This document shows positions 46,913-60,174 of a stretch of DNA of 64,000 bases, piece by piece; the first letter of the stretch is position 1; each line of letters opens with the position of its first letter. The stretch comes from Notolepis coatsorum (taxonomy: Eukaryota > Chordata > Actinopteri > Aulopiformes > Paralepididae), in assembly GCA_963971535.1 (NCBI GenBank), contig OZ020592.1, forward strand, positions 128,022,225-128,086,224. Reading direction: 5' to 3'. Made by a program: the position numbers and the translations under genes. The notes below the pieces were generated by a model that worked only from the letters and a program-made list of their open reading frames with translations, did no database searches and had not been told where the DNA came from.

Positions 46913-49900
46913 CTTCCCCTTTACTGTCCCAACCTGACAACCATCGTACTAGTGAGCCTGAGAAGGAAAGAGTAAGAGAGGAGAAAACTGCACCTAGAAC
47001 AGGAACCAAGACGGTAAACCAGATACAGAAGCACACAGACCCCCCTAGTTTACCAAACACTAAGAGTGAATGCCTCGCCAAGCTCGTAGGGAGAAGAGCT
47101 CTCACCCATTGTAACCTAAACGGTTTAGCAGTCCAAGCCCTGCTTGATACAGGGGCCCAAGTAAGCATGATTGACAGAACTTGGAAGAATAGATACTTAC
47201 CTGACATGCCAGTCAGACCCCTTAGCGAAATCATCGAAGAAGAAGAGGAGTTGAAAGTCTACGCGGTAAACGGTGAGGTCCTCCCATTTGATGGTTGGGT
47301 GGCCCTTACAGTGAACTTAAAGGGGAATGAAGATCCTAACCTGTCAATCACTGTGCCTTTCCTTGTAAGCAGCCTTGTCCTTGAGAGACCCCTACTGGGT
47401 TTCAATGTGCTGGAAGTGATGATACAAGAACAACCTGGAAGACTGATCCCAACTCTCACCAGCCTGCTCTGTAACGCCATGGTGATACCAGCCGAGAAGG
47501 CAGAACTCCTGGTGAGTTATATCCAGACTGACAGACCCCCTGTCCAGGTTGGTCGCCTACGAACAGGTAAACAAGCCACTGTCATCCCCGCCGGTCAAGT
47601 GGCCTGGGTCAAGTGCCAAATCCCCCCCCACGTGGACCTGTCTGACCCCACCTTCCTGTTCGAACCAGATGACAGCAGTTTAGCGCTGGCAGAACTGGAT
47701 GTTGGAGAAGGCCTGCTGCAAGCGCAAAACCCCAGGAAGCCGTATGTCACCGTGCCTGTGGGAAATAACACAAGGCATAACGTCACTCTCTCCAGGAAGA
47801 CAGCTCTGGGCAGCATCCATTGTGTTGGGAAAGTCATCACGACAGACTCCCCACGGCAAACCCCCATCCCAACCTACTCACCTGAAATCTCCCAGCCCAC
47901 GGTAACCCCCAACCGTGCTGCTACAACGTCGGCTGTGCCCAGCTCCATCCTGTTCAAACCCCCCGTCGATCTCAGTCACCTCGACGACGAACAACAGACA
48001 ATAGTCAACCGGATGCTTTGTGAAGAGGCTGGGTCCTTTGCACAAGACAGTGGTGACATTGGGTGCATCCCGAGCCTGCAGATGACAATCGCTCTCCATG
48101 ATACTGTCCCGGTCCAGAAGACGTACTCATCAGTACCAAAACCACTGTTTAAAGAAGTAAAAGAGTACATACAGGAACTGTTAATGAAAGGTTGGATAGT
48201 CAAGTCAAAGTCTCCATATTCTGCCCCAGTAGTCTGCGTCAGAAAGAAGGACGGCAGCCTACGGCTATGCATCGACTACCGCCTCCTGAACAAAAAGACT
48301 GTGCCCGATCGTCATCCACTACCTAGAATACAAGACCTGACTGACACGCTTGGAGGCTATACCTGGTTTAGTATCCTAGACCAAGGGAAAGCCTACCACC
48401 AGGGCTTCGTCGCCGAGGGTTCACGACCCTTCACCGCCTTCATCACTCCTTGGGGTCTTTACGAGTGGGTGCGCATCCCATTTGGACTCTCGAATGCCCC
48501 TGCAACGTTCCAACGGAACATGGAGGAGATGCTAGGTCCCCTCAGGGACGAATGCTGTATCCCGTATCTTGACGACGTACTCTGTTACGCAAAGACATTT
48601 GAAGAACATGTAGAGACCCTCCGCAAGGTTCTCCAAGCCCTTCAACGTCACGGAGTGAAATTGAGACCTGAGAAGTGTGACCTCTTCAAGCAAGAAGTCA
48701 GATACATGGGTCGCCTTGTGTCAGCAGAAGGGGTCAAGATAGACCCACGAGACATTGAAGCCGTGAAAGCCCTGTCAAGTAAGACACCCAGAACTGTCGG
48801 CGAAGTGAGGAAAATAACAGGATTCCTGGGATATTTCCGTTCATACATTCAGGATTTTTCCCGAATTGCCAGACCCATCTACGAGCTACTCCAAATCAAG
48901 CCAGGAAAGACCCCAGCCCCAGCGCGGAGTAAGAACATCAAACGCCCCCAGTTGCCCTCCAGAGAGCCCATAGAGTGGACCACGGAACAGCAGAGAGCAC
49001 TTGAACAACTGATTGACCTTCTCACAAACCCCCCTGTCTTGGCATATCCTGATTTCAACCTACCCTTCAGGTTGCACACGGATGCCTCCGACCAAGGCCT
49101 GGGAGCTGTTCTGTATCAACATCAAGATGGAAAACTGAGAGTCATCGGGTACGGGTCAAGAACATTGTCACCAGCCGAACGAAATTACCATATGCACAGT
49201 GGGAAACTGGAGTTCCTTGCATTGAAATGGGCTGTGTGTGTGAAATTCCGTGACTACCTGTATTATGCCCCACACTTTACTATCTACACCGACAACAACC
49301 CGTTGACCTATGTAATGAGTACTGCCAAGCTCAATGCAGTCGGTCATCGGTGGGTTGGAGAACTGGCAGATTTCCGGTTTGACATCAAATACAGACCCGG
49401 AAAGTCCAACATAGATGCAGACACACTTTCCCGCCTTCCCCTGGATATGGAGAGATATGAAAGGACCTGCACAGAAGAGCTCTCTAATGAAGCAGTACGA
49501 GCAACGTGGGAAGGAAGCCAAGCAGCTGAAAGGAAAGACGTGGCATGGGTTGCGGCGCTCAACATCGCGTCCCCAGACTCAAACCAGCAGTCTCACCCAC
49601 ACCTACAAACAATCAGTCACGATGAACTGGTGAAGGCCCAAAAAGAGGACCAAGCCATCAACACGATCAGGGAGTTGAAAGAGTCGAACACGAAATTGTC
49701 AGACGACGTACGAAGAACCGTAAGCGCAGCAACCCGAAAGCTACTTCATGAATGGAGCAGATTACATATTGAAAATGATCTCCTTTACAGAAAGACCAAT
49801 CAATACCAACAGTTGGTCCTCCCTGTAAAATATAGAACACTTGCCCTGAAACATCTACATAATGAGATGGGTCATGTTGGAACAGAAAGAGTGATCCACC

Positions 49901-51780
49901 TCGCAAGAGAAAGATTCTACTGGCCTTTCATGTCCAGAGAGATTGAAGAATATGTGACCCGAAGATGTCCTTGTATCAAGTCTAAGAAGCCGGTCACCCA
50001 TGTCCGAGCTCCCATGGGCAGCATTACCTCCAACTTCCCATTAGAACTTGTGTGTATCGACTATCTACATCTGGAAACCAGTCGTGGAGGGTATGAATAT
50101 ATCCTAGTGGTGATCGACCATTTCACAAGGTTTGCCCAGGCATACCCCACCAAGAACAAGAGTGGGAAAACAGCTGCAGAGCGTATCTTTAATGACTTTA
50201 TACCCAAATTCGGTTATCCCTCGAAATTACATCACGACCAGGGTCGAGAATGTGAGAATAAACTGTTCCAAGCACTGCAACGGCTGTCTGGGGTCGGCCA
50301 CTCTAGAACATCACCCTACCATCCACAGAGCAACCCAGCGGAGCGGCTCAATCGGACCATACTACAGATGTTGAGGACATTGACTGAAAATGAGAAATTG
50401 CGGTGGAAGGACCACCTCCCGCATGTGTTACACGCGTACAACTGTACCAAACATGAATCAACGGGTTACTCACCCTTTTTCCTCCTCTACGGTCGTCATC
50501 CACACCTCCCCGTTGACCTGTTGTTTGGGTTAACGAAGAAAGAGGAACCGTACTCACCCAGAGGATACGCGGAGCAATGGGCTGAGAAGATGTCTGAAGC
50601 CTATCGGATTGCTTGCGAACATAGCAAAAAGTCCAGTACAAGAGGAAAAGTAACTTATGACAAGAAAACAAAAGGAGTAGTACTGCAGTCAGGAGACAGA
50701 GTTCTGGTGAGAAACCTCAATCAGCGTGGAGGACCAGGCAAGTTGAGATCGTACTGGGAGAAGGCGATCTACGTGGTCAAAAGCCAGCTCGCTGAGAGTC
50801 CAGTATACATTGTCTGCCTTGAACATGGAGACCAGAAAAAGACCAGAACACTACACCGAAATCTCTTACTGCTGGTAAATGATTTGCCCGTGGAAATGAC
50901 TCCACCACCAGCCAGAACTGTCCCTGCGAAGAAAACGAATGACAGACCAAGACAAGGAAGAATGTCAGACACACAAAGACAAGTAGAGACAAGGGACAGC
51001 AATGACAGTGATTCGGATGATGACAGTGACAGAGGATACTGGCTAAGGATACCTGTTGAAAGGACAGAGGAAAGATCACTTGGACACCGTGAACGACGAC
51101 CTGAAGTCATGCCAGGCCTGCGCCCTGAGAGTGAAGACAACAGGGGAGGAAACATGGATGGAAATTTGCCTGTCTTGGCCAGACCGGAGGGAGATGTTAG
51201 TGAATCAGGGGAAGAAGAAGAAGAAAGGGAGACCCCCCGAGCTCACTCTCCAATACCCCAAGCTCACTCTCCAATACCCCAACCCCACTCCCAAGCTCAC
51301 TCTCCAATACCCCAACCCCACTTCCAAGCTCACTCTCCAATACCCCAACCCCACTCCCAAGCTCACTCTCCAATACCCCAACCCCACTTCCAAGCTCACT
51401 CTCCAATAGCCCAACCCCAACCCCAAGCTCACTCCCCCGTAGCCCAGCTCAATCTCCGAACCCCTCCACTCTCGCCGGTAGAACAGGTCCAGTCAGAGGT
51501 TAGGAGGTCTGCCCGTGACAGAAGGCCTAAACAATGTCTCACGTATGATATGCTAGGTGAACCGTCAGTGCAGAACAAGGTGACTGTGAATTCAGTAGTA
51601 CAGTGGCCACCGATGGTGCCCGCACCACACCACAGTCCACTACCACATCAATTGATACCCTTCGTAATGCCATGGTTGCATTCAATTTTTTACAGCCTTC
51701 CACAACATGGCCAGTATGCTTACCGTCCAGCCGTCACCCACGGTCCACCCATGGGAAGTTTGTTAGGGGTTCACGCCTGA
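46880..51780 (+). CDS. Gypsy Pol polyprotein (PR-RT-RNase H-IN)
   Basis: Frame open from upstream of the gag stop to 51780. There is no ATG near the start, so it is expected to be made as a Gag-Pol fusion. Counting from the TTG at 46906: aspartic protease [10 protein letters not shown] (about residue 80); RT with [32 protein letters not shown] and the YLDD box (about 554); RNase H starting [11 protein letters not shown] (about 724); integrase with an HHCC-like zinc region (HNEMGH...CPC, about 984-1030), catalytic Asp in VCIDYLH (about 1051), Asp in HHDQGRE (about 1109) and Glu in NPAERLNR (about 1145); then a GPY/F-like module ([16 protein letters not shown]). Integrase last is the Ty3/gypsy order. 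The tail has Pro-His repeats and the conserved [11 protein letters not shown]. No stop or frameshift was found. Confidence 0.94.
51238..51445 (+). repeat. In-frame tandem repeat in Pol tail
   Basis: A unit of about 36 bases encoding [11 protein letters not shown] or [11 protein letters not shown] is repeated about six times with shorter variants. Mixed S and F forms alternate. The repeat keeps the frame and adds a Pro/His/Gln-rich linker before the conserved C-terminal basic motif. Confidence 0.9.
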
Positions 51781-51852
51781 GGGTGATATTGGATGGTTAT
51801 ATTTAGTGATTTTCGGAAATGTCAGGAGCCATTTTTTTAAGGTCAGGGAGTG

Positions 51853-53594
<1,742 letters not shown>

Positions 53595-53598
53595 ATTA

Positions 53599-54181
53599 CA
53601 TTAGCACTCAAAGTAATTGTTGTGGTATTACAGTATGTTTAGGATAATGTTAGCCACTGATACCTTGTCCACTCAGACCTTTTTCTTTTTACCTTCCTCT
53701 GCTGGGTATCCAAATATTGTTATATTATTATTATTAAATAGTATAGGGACATTTTGAGGCGGACATGCTGAAAGGGAACAGAGCAGGAAATTGGCACATA
53801 AAGACCATAATTCCTCTCTCTCTCTCAATCTATTTATCTCGGCCTCACTCTGACTTTTTTATTCATATCCTTTCCTCCTTTTCTCCCTCTCCCCCTCTCC
53901 TCCCTCATCTTTCTCTGTTCTTTGTACTCTCTCTCTCTCCCTCTCTTTCTCTCTCCTCCTTCATCTCTCTCTTGTCCAGTATTATGGCCTGGTATTATGT
54001 TGAGCCATCAGTGAGTTTAGTCCAATAAGCGGCTCAAATTGTGATGCTCTCTTTTCATATCTTATATCCACAGAGATTTATGTAACCGGGGTGTTTTAGA
54101 CCGACAGGCACCGGAGAAACGGGCTTGTTGATTCAGAGGAAGAAAGATGGCCACTCTCCCTTTACATTATACACCTCTTAG
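53599..54181. other. Unassigned spacer
   Basis: No gene is seen. It is pyrimidine-rich (CTCTCT, CCTCC) at 53815-53980. A + strand open frame across that stretch is low-complexity and not treated as coding. Confidence 0.45.
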
Positions 54182-54186
54182 CAGAC

Positions 54187-55220
54187 TGTTACATCCCAAT
54201 GTATGTTTCCCCAGTGTGTGTCTTGTTCTCCATTTTGTTTCCTCCCTCCAACCAGAACCCGTCCTCCACCATTGGTCCCTGCTATGCCTGCCCTTCCATT
54301 GGTGGACTACATAGCAGCACAGCACCGATTGGTGGATGGGTTTCAAGACTCCAAGACCCAATCAGAAACCATCACTCAAGGAGGGGTCCGGGAGGGGGGG
54401 GTTCGAGCTGGAGCATATGTGTGTAGGGTTTTAGAAAATAGGTATTAGGGGTATGTCCTATATAAACATTTATATAATTGTTAATTTCGCTGGATATACA
54501 CTGTATACGGTTAAAATGTTATTATAGACTTTTTTTTTGTCTTGTTTCTGTACTTGCATGTAATTTTAACCACCTTGACTGTTAGTTTCATTATGCATTA
54601 TGTGTTGAGTACTGACTTTTAATAATTTTTGTTTTGCAATAATAAAAAAAATATAAAAAAAAAGAAAAAAAAGAAACCATCACTCACCACCCAATCATGG
54701 ATCACCACACCCTGTTAAAACATGGCTGCTCACTTCAGTCACTCTCTCTCTCTCTGGCATGAGGCTTGGCCTGGTGTGATTTTATAACCTGGACTTGGAT
54801 AATATTGCATTTGTTTATTGGTTTTTGTATTAGTGATATTGCATTTGTGTGTGTGGCCACAGAGAGAGCATTGATAGCTTTAGATTGTTATGTTTCTTGT
54901 ATGTATCTCTAATGTGTTATTTTCCTCTTTTTCAGGAAGCACGGATGGGGTGAGCTGCCATTTCCTTTGGACCTTGTTTTTTCCTGTTTTTGTTAGGTAA
55001 GGGTAGTTTAGATAATGTAATTTATTTTACCATAGATTAGGTTGGTTTATTTGGAGAATAGTGGTGTTTGTTTGTTGTTTTGGCCTTGGCTCACCCTTGA
55101 GCTACATGTGCTTCCTTTGCATTTACTAATAAATATCATTGTGTTTACAAACCTGGTCCATCATTTCTATCAACCAACATGTTACAGCCCTTTACCCTTA
55201 GACCCACAGGGGTCGTAACA
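54187..55220 (+). mobile_element. Solo LTR with nested L1 insertion
   Basis: Begins TGTTACATCC and ends GGTCGTAACA, with TGTTAC/GTAACA as matching inverted ends. It is flanked by a perfect 5-bp duplication CAGAC (54182-54186, 55221-55225). A poly-A signal AATAAA is near 55129. No internal retroviral region remains, so it is the product of LTR-LTR recombination. Without the nested insert and its duplicated target it would be about 726 bp. Family not identified; orientation inferred from the poly-A signal. Confidence 0.82.
54379..54672 (+). mobile_element. 5'-truncated LINE (L1-like) tail
   Basis: A 294-bp insert ends in AATAAAAAAAATATA and an A-rich run (54640-54672). It is flanked by a perfect 14-bp duplication GAAACCATCACTCA (54365-54378, 54673-54686). 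Severe 5' truncation, the A-tail and the target duplication are the marks of target-primed reverse transcription. Confidence 0.88.
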
Positions 55221-55225
55221 CAGAC

Positions 55226-55410
55226 CTAGAGAGGTACTGCATTGTCCTGTGTGTGTGTGTGCATATGTGTTTGTGCGTACGTGTGTGTGTGAATCGTGAG
55301 TGAATTAATTACTGTATGAATGAGTTACTGAGGTAGTGACATCTGCCTGCCTATACGGTTTCAAAAAGTGCATACGAGTGAATCTACCCTGGGTCAATAA
55401 ATCAAGATCT

Positions 55411-55444
<34 letters not shown>

Positions 55445-56079
55445 TGGATACAGACATACCCATGCAATTGCAACTAAACAAACAAACAAGCATACAAACA
55501 AACAAACTGACAGACACCAGCTGTAACGGTTAAAGGTCCCGACACCAGCTGTAACGGTTAAATAGTTTTGCTATTCCTTACACTATTTGGGACATTTTAC
55601 ACAATTCCTGTGAGTCTATGGAACACATCTGTAAGGTAAAAAAAAATGCATTGTTTTGTATTTCTAATCAAGTACTCTAAAGCAGCATTTTTCCACTTCA
55701 AGATTTCAAGCTGTTTTGGGCTGGGCTCTGCCCATAAGCGCTTTGAGTGACAGTCACCCACACAGCGTGATACATGCGAGAGAGAGAACGAGCGAGAGAA
55801 CGAGCAAGCGAGAGAGAGATAGATCGCTCCGTGTGCGCTGTGTGAGCAGCTCGAGCGATTGTGTGTAAAATGCAGGTGGAGAGAGAGAGGGAGAGTCAGG
55901 GACAGGGAGATCGCTTCCGCATTATTCCCACTGCTCTGTTGTTGAGCGAATTGTTGATTCTCTGTCGGCACCCACGGACGTCAACCCGCTTGAGGAAGTG
56001 TCAGTATTTCCACTCGCTCTGTTGTTGAGCGAATGGTTGAGTGTGCGCTACAACCATAAAGGGGGCGTTAGTTATACAG
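55226..56079. other. Unassigned segment with short direct repeats
   Basis: Holds a (CA)n tract at 55411-55438, the 22-base unit GACACCAGCTGTAACGGTTA repeated near 55514 and 55541, and CTCTGTTGTTGAGCGAAT repeated near 55933 and 56017. No coding sequence is recognised. Confidence 0.5.
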
Positions 56080-56268
56080 ATGAAAAGAGGACTTAAAACA
56101 TACCTCTTCACGAAAGCCTTCCCATAGTTTTAACCTTTTTTATGCTTTTATGTCTTGTTTTTTAATTGCCTATGTTTTTCAAGTCTGTTTTTACTCTCTA
56201 GCACTCTGAGATTTGGTTTCCAAATATAGAGTGCACTATAAATCGAATGTATTATTATTATTATTAGA
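56080..56268 (+). mobile_element. L2/CR1-group LINE 3'-end fragment
   Basis: Starts with the tail of an ORF (GLKTYLFTKAFP-like) and ends AGTGCACTATAAATCGAATG followed by (TTA)n. Such ends with an ATT/TTA repeat are typical of L2-group tails in fish. Confidence 0.6.
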
Positions 56269-56476
56269 TGAGAATTCTTGGACGTCACAGGTATGCGAAA
56301 TTCAGAATGGCTTATGTAGCAGGGTGGATTATCCCTGCTTTATGGGAGTGGTTGTACATGGCCACCTGGTAGCGGGAACGCAGCAGAGCTGAGTCAGCTG
56401 GATCCCCGACTGTAGGCCAGGAATGTTAAAGTGGAGGTTGAGCAGCAGGAGTGGATGGGGCCTAGGATTCACTGAC

Positions 56477-56659
56477 CTAGGGATGGTACTCTGGTACTTC
56501 TTGCCCTCCAGGGCGATCAGCAGTAGCTCCCCACACATCCTCACTTCCCCCAATACTTCCTGAGCCCTCCCACACCTGATGGCAGTAAAATGGATGATAT
56601 ATTCGCTCCCCAAAGCAGTACTCTTCCTTAATGATGAGTGGAGACCTTTCACAATAAAC
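56477..56659 (-). CDS. Candidate internal exon of an unrecognised gene
   Basis: On the minus strand a pyrimidine-rich acceptor ending CCTATAG (56669-56660) precedes 183 bases, and GTCAGT (56476-56471) follows as donor. The exon is exactly 61 codons long, open only in the frame that starts at 56659, and reads FIVKGLHSSLRKSTALGSEY, then IIHFTAIRCGRAQEVLGEVR, then MCGELLLIALEGKKYQSTIP. A competing frame ends in a stop at the donor. Composition looks like folded protein and not like repeat. I do not recognise the family and see no sister exons in the window. It might also be part of an unknown repeat. Confidence 0.4.
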   Translation of the reverse strand, partial: VYCERSPLIIKEEYCFGERIYHPFYCHQVWEGSGSIGGSEDVWGATADRPGGQEVPEYHP

Positions 56660-56861
56660 TATAGGCAGGGGTGTGGGGAAAGGGTTAAACAATAATGAGC
56701 ATTACCCGGAGAGAAGAGGGTTAGACGAAATGCACATTAAAGACACGCACACAGTGATCCCATGTCTCCTTTTATATAACCTGGTTCAATTTACAGTGTA
56801 TCACTCAATTTGGAAAAGCTATTCCCACACTGGGCACCTAGTGCTCTCGCTCTACAATACA

Positions 56862-56943
56862 CATGGATGAAAGTTATTCCCACCTGGATGAAAGTTATTC
56901 CCACATGGATGAAAGTTATTCCCACACTGAAAGTTATTCCCAC
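56862..56943. repeat. 21-bp tandem repeat
   Basis: GGATGAAAGTTATTCCCAC(AT) is repeated about four times, the last unit shortened. The block CACTGGGCACCTAGTGCTCTC occurs on both sides (56827 and 56941), so the array sits inside a larger duplication. Confidence 0.8.
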
Positions 56944-57164
56944 ACTGGGCACCTAGTGCTCTCACTCTATATTACAGACACAGTAAGAACCTCTTCCCTT
57001 TAAGGGTTATCTACTGCTCCGCTTCGCGGTAGGGGAGAACCAGGTAAGGAGTAAAGGAGTTCAATGGGAATTTTATAAAGAACCACACATTATTATTACA
57101 CTCAAAAGAAATTAACAGTGGTCCCACATTTAGCAAATAAAAGTCCTAGCTAAAGCCGGCTTTA

Positions 57165-57520
57165 ATGTTTGGGGCGCCCCTATACACTGCTCTCCAGCGT
57201 TCGTTCAAAGCACCGTTTATCTTCACCCTTACAGAGCCTGCGCCACACAGTGGACTGTCTACTGAACACGTTTCAGCACTCAGAGCGCCGCTGGTACTTA
57301 TCCAAGATGGCGGGCCTACTCTCAGCACCACTAGTCCGGGTGTTAAGATGGCCGTCGGAGATCCCGCGATAACAGACAGCGGGGCGGGGTAGACGCTGGG
57401 GCAGGTGAGCGGCTGGGGCAACGGCGTGGAGGGGCTGGAGGAGTGTGCAGTGTAGTGGCGTCCTCTGCTGGGCTGAAGAGGTGGGCCGACGCGCTTGCTA
57501 AACTGTGGTGCTCGCCTAAA
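57165..57520. promoter_or_regulatory. GC-rich segment with YY1-like motifs
   Basis: CCAAGATGGCGGG at 57302-57314 fits the YY1 consensus, and AAGATGGCCG recurs at 57345. The segment is GC- and CpG-rich compared with its flanks. A proline-rich minus-strand frame crosses it but has no recognisable domain. Promoter function is possible but not shown. Confidence 0.3.
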
Positions 57521-57647
57521 CAAAGCTAAGCTGTGGGTCGTGTTGAACTCTCCTGCTATGCCGCCTATACACAGCTACGGCAAGGTGGACAATATCTACC
57601 ACCTGGTCTTCGGCGATGCTCGCCTGTTGGTTCATTCACAGTGTCTC

Positions 57648-57786
57648 TGGCACATTAACCAAACGCTAAGCTACCGCAGATATTTTTAGGATAACCCGTT
57701 GTGTAACCGAGTTTATCTGGCGCATTAATCAAACGCTAAACTACCGCATATACTTCTAGGATAACCCGTTTTGTAACTGAGTTTCT
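57648..57786. repeat. 70-bp direct tandem duplication
   Basis: 57648-57717 and 57718-57786 are about 90 percent alike and share CAAACGCTAA, CTACCGCA and AGGATAACCCGTT. Confidence 0.8.
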
Positions 57787-58168
57787 TTCTTGCGTGCTGT
57801 ATCACCGGAGCTCCAATCCAGCACATCTTCCTCCCTCTGTGGAAAACGACGAAGAGGTCTCTTCGCTGTCCGAGCCCCGCCTCCAGCCCATTCTTCTTCA
57901 CCTGATGTCCTCCCTGTCCAGTGTGGCCACCAGCGCCCCTGCCGGCACCTGTATCCTGTCTCACTATAAAGCGTCAATGTTTAAGATAGGGAGAATCAGA
58001 GAGCAGCAAGTTAATAGTCAATGTCGGGGTAGGGATGATCAAAGAGAACCGCACGTTAAGTGTCCATGTCCGGGTAGGGATGATCAAGAGCGGTCAACCG
58101 GTTACAACGTCCTCGTGAACACAGGGAATGAAAAAGATTAGCGTTAGACACACTGAATAATACTCAGA
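57787..58168. other. Unassigned spacer before Rex1
   Basis: No gene recognised. A short block with GGGTAGGGATGATCAA occurs twice (58024 and 58072). Confidence 0.45.
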
Positions 58169-59615
58169 CTGTGAGAATGCTATTCATCGACTACAGCTCG
58201 GCATTCAATACCATAGTCCCCTCCAGACTCATAGCCAAGCTCAGGGACCTGGGCTTGAACTATGACCTCTGCCAGTGGGTCTTGGACTTCCTGACTGGCA
58301 GACCCCAGGTGGTGAGAGCAGGCAACTGCACCTCCTCATCCATCACCCTCAACATAGGGGCCCCCCAGGGCTGTGTTCTGAGTCCCCTCCTCTACTCCCT
58401 GTACACACACGACTGTGTGGCTCAGCGGAGTAGCAATACAATCATCAAATTTGCTGACGACACAGTGGTGGTGGGCCTGATCTCTGCCAACGACGAGAGG
58501 GCCTACCTGGAAGAGGTCAAGGTCCTGGCGGGATGGTGCCAGGAAAACAGCCTCTCCCTGAACGTCAGCAAAACAAAGGAGATGATTGTGGACTTCAGGA
58601 GGTCGGAGGTCAAGGACTACAGCCCCCTCAGCATCGACGGGGCACCGGTTGAGAGAGTCAACAGCTTTAAGTACCTCGGAGCCTACATATCCGAGGACTT
58701 GACATGGACCACACACATTGACAGTGTTGTGAAGAAGGCACGACAACACCTCTACTTCCTCAGGCGCCTAAGGAAGTTCCAAGTCAGTCAGAAGATCCTT
58801 AAGAACTTCTACTCATGTACAATAGAGAGCATCTTGACCGGCAACATCACCTCCTGGTTTGGGAATAGCACTGCACAAGACCGAAGCAGACTACAAAGAG
58901 TGACACGTTCAGCCGAACGCACAATTGGAGGGGGGCTCCCCACCCTCCAGAACATTTACAACAAGCGTTGCAAGGGCAAGGCTAAGAGAATCATTAAAGA
59001 CTCCAGTCACCCGAACAACTGCCTCTTTGAACTGCTGCGGTCAGGCAAGCGATACCGGAGTCTCAAGGCGAGCACAGAAAGACTCAGAAGAAGCTTCTAT
59101 CCCCAGGCCATCAGGCTGCTAAACGAACAATGAACACTACACAACAACAACCACCAAACGCACATAGCACACACATCCACACGCACACACTCACTTTAAA
59201 CAAACACACTGTAGCACCCACTCCACACACTTTATAGCACACACCCACTTTAAACAAACACACTGTAGCACCCACTCCCCACACTTTATATTTATTGATG
59301 AAGGATTGCACTACAACTTGTACACCTTACTGTAAATTGTACCTAAATTGTACCTCATCCCATTTCTGTTTTGCACTATATAGTACTGTACATTAGTACA
59401 CTGCATAGTATTGTATATTATATGGTAACTCAGAACATTGTACATATGTCTATACCGAACACTGTGACCTCATTTTCTTCTTCTAAATTACATGCTATAC
59501 TATGTTATTTGATACTATCTTGTCTAGCACAGTCTCTGGAGCGTAACAGTAAGAAGCATTTTGTATGAAAGTATTCTGTACTTCTGTATGACAACTATTA
59601 AAGAAACTTGAAACA
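58169..59615 (+). mobile_element. Rex1-like LINE, 5' truncated
   Basis: Homology to the second copy (59696-61430) begins at TGTGAGAATGCT (58169) and ends near AAGAAACTTGAAAC at about 59615. After the ORF a 3' UTR of about 480 bases contains an internal 55-bp duplication (59190-59290). The promoter, endonuclease and early RT are missing. Confidence 0.85.
58171..59136 (+). pseudogene. Rex1-like reverse transcriptase, C-terminal two thirds
   Basis: 320 codons without a stop: [16 protein letters not shown] (motif A), [20 protein letters not shown] (motif B), [14 protein letters not shown] (motif C), [14 protein letters not shown] and [14 protein letters not shown] (RT thumb region). The C-terminal [20 protein letters not shown] part and [12 protein letters not shown] follow. 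The first RT motifs and the APE endonuclease are absent, so the frame is a fragment starting inside the RT. The undisturbed frame suggests recent insertion. It belongs to the CR1/L2/Rex1 group; Rex1 is my best match from memory. Confidence 0.85.
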
Positions 59616-60174
59616 TATTCAGGTGGCTACACTTAGTTCCGTGGGGAAGGATCTTGTGACATATGAAGTGGACTGGTAAGCCAAAATGAGAATTAGTTCA
59701 AGTTTCTTTATTAGTTGTCATACAGAAGTACAGAATACTTTTATACAAAATGCTTCTTTCTGTTACGCTCCAGAGACTGTGCTAGACAAGAGGATAAGTA
59801 TAAAATAAAATAAGTATAGCAAGTATAAAATAGAAGTCACGTACGTAGACACAAGTGTTCAGTATGTACATATGTACAATGTTCAATGCAGAGTAGAAGT
59901 AACTGAGTTACCATACAATATACTATACAATATACTAATTACAATATACTATATAGTGCAAAGCAGAAATGGGATGAGGTACAATTTAGGTACAATTTGC
60001 AGTAAGGTGTACTGAGGTATGGGTTGTAGTGCAAATTCTTTGCCAATAAATATAAAGTGTGTTTAGGTGTTCTAAAGTGTGTAGAGTGGGTGCTGCAGTG
60101 AGTTGTTTGTTTAAAGTGAGTGTGTGCATGTGGATGTGTGTGCTGTGAGTGCTTTTGATGGTTGTTGCATAGTG

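Noticed and set aside
51781-51852. A possible env gene after pol in the gypsy element
   Set aside because: Only about 70 bases separate the pol stop from the 3' LTR, and no further frame exists.
57146-57523. A 125-codon proline-rich minus-strand frame
   Set aside because: No domain is recognised; GC-rich DNA readily gives open frames, and it has no supporting splice or start signals.
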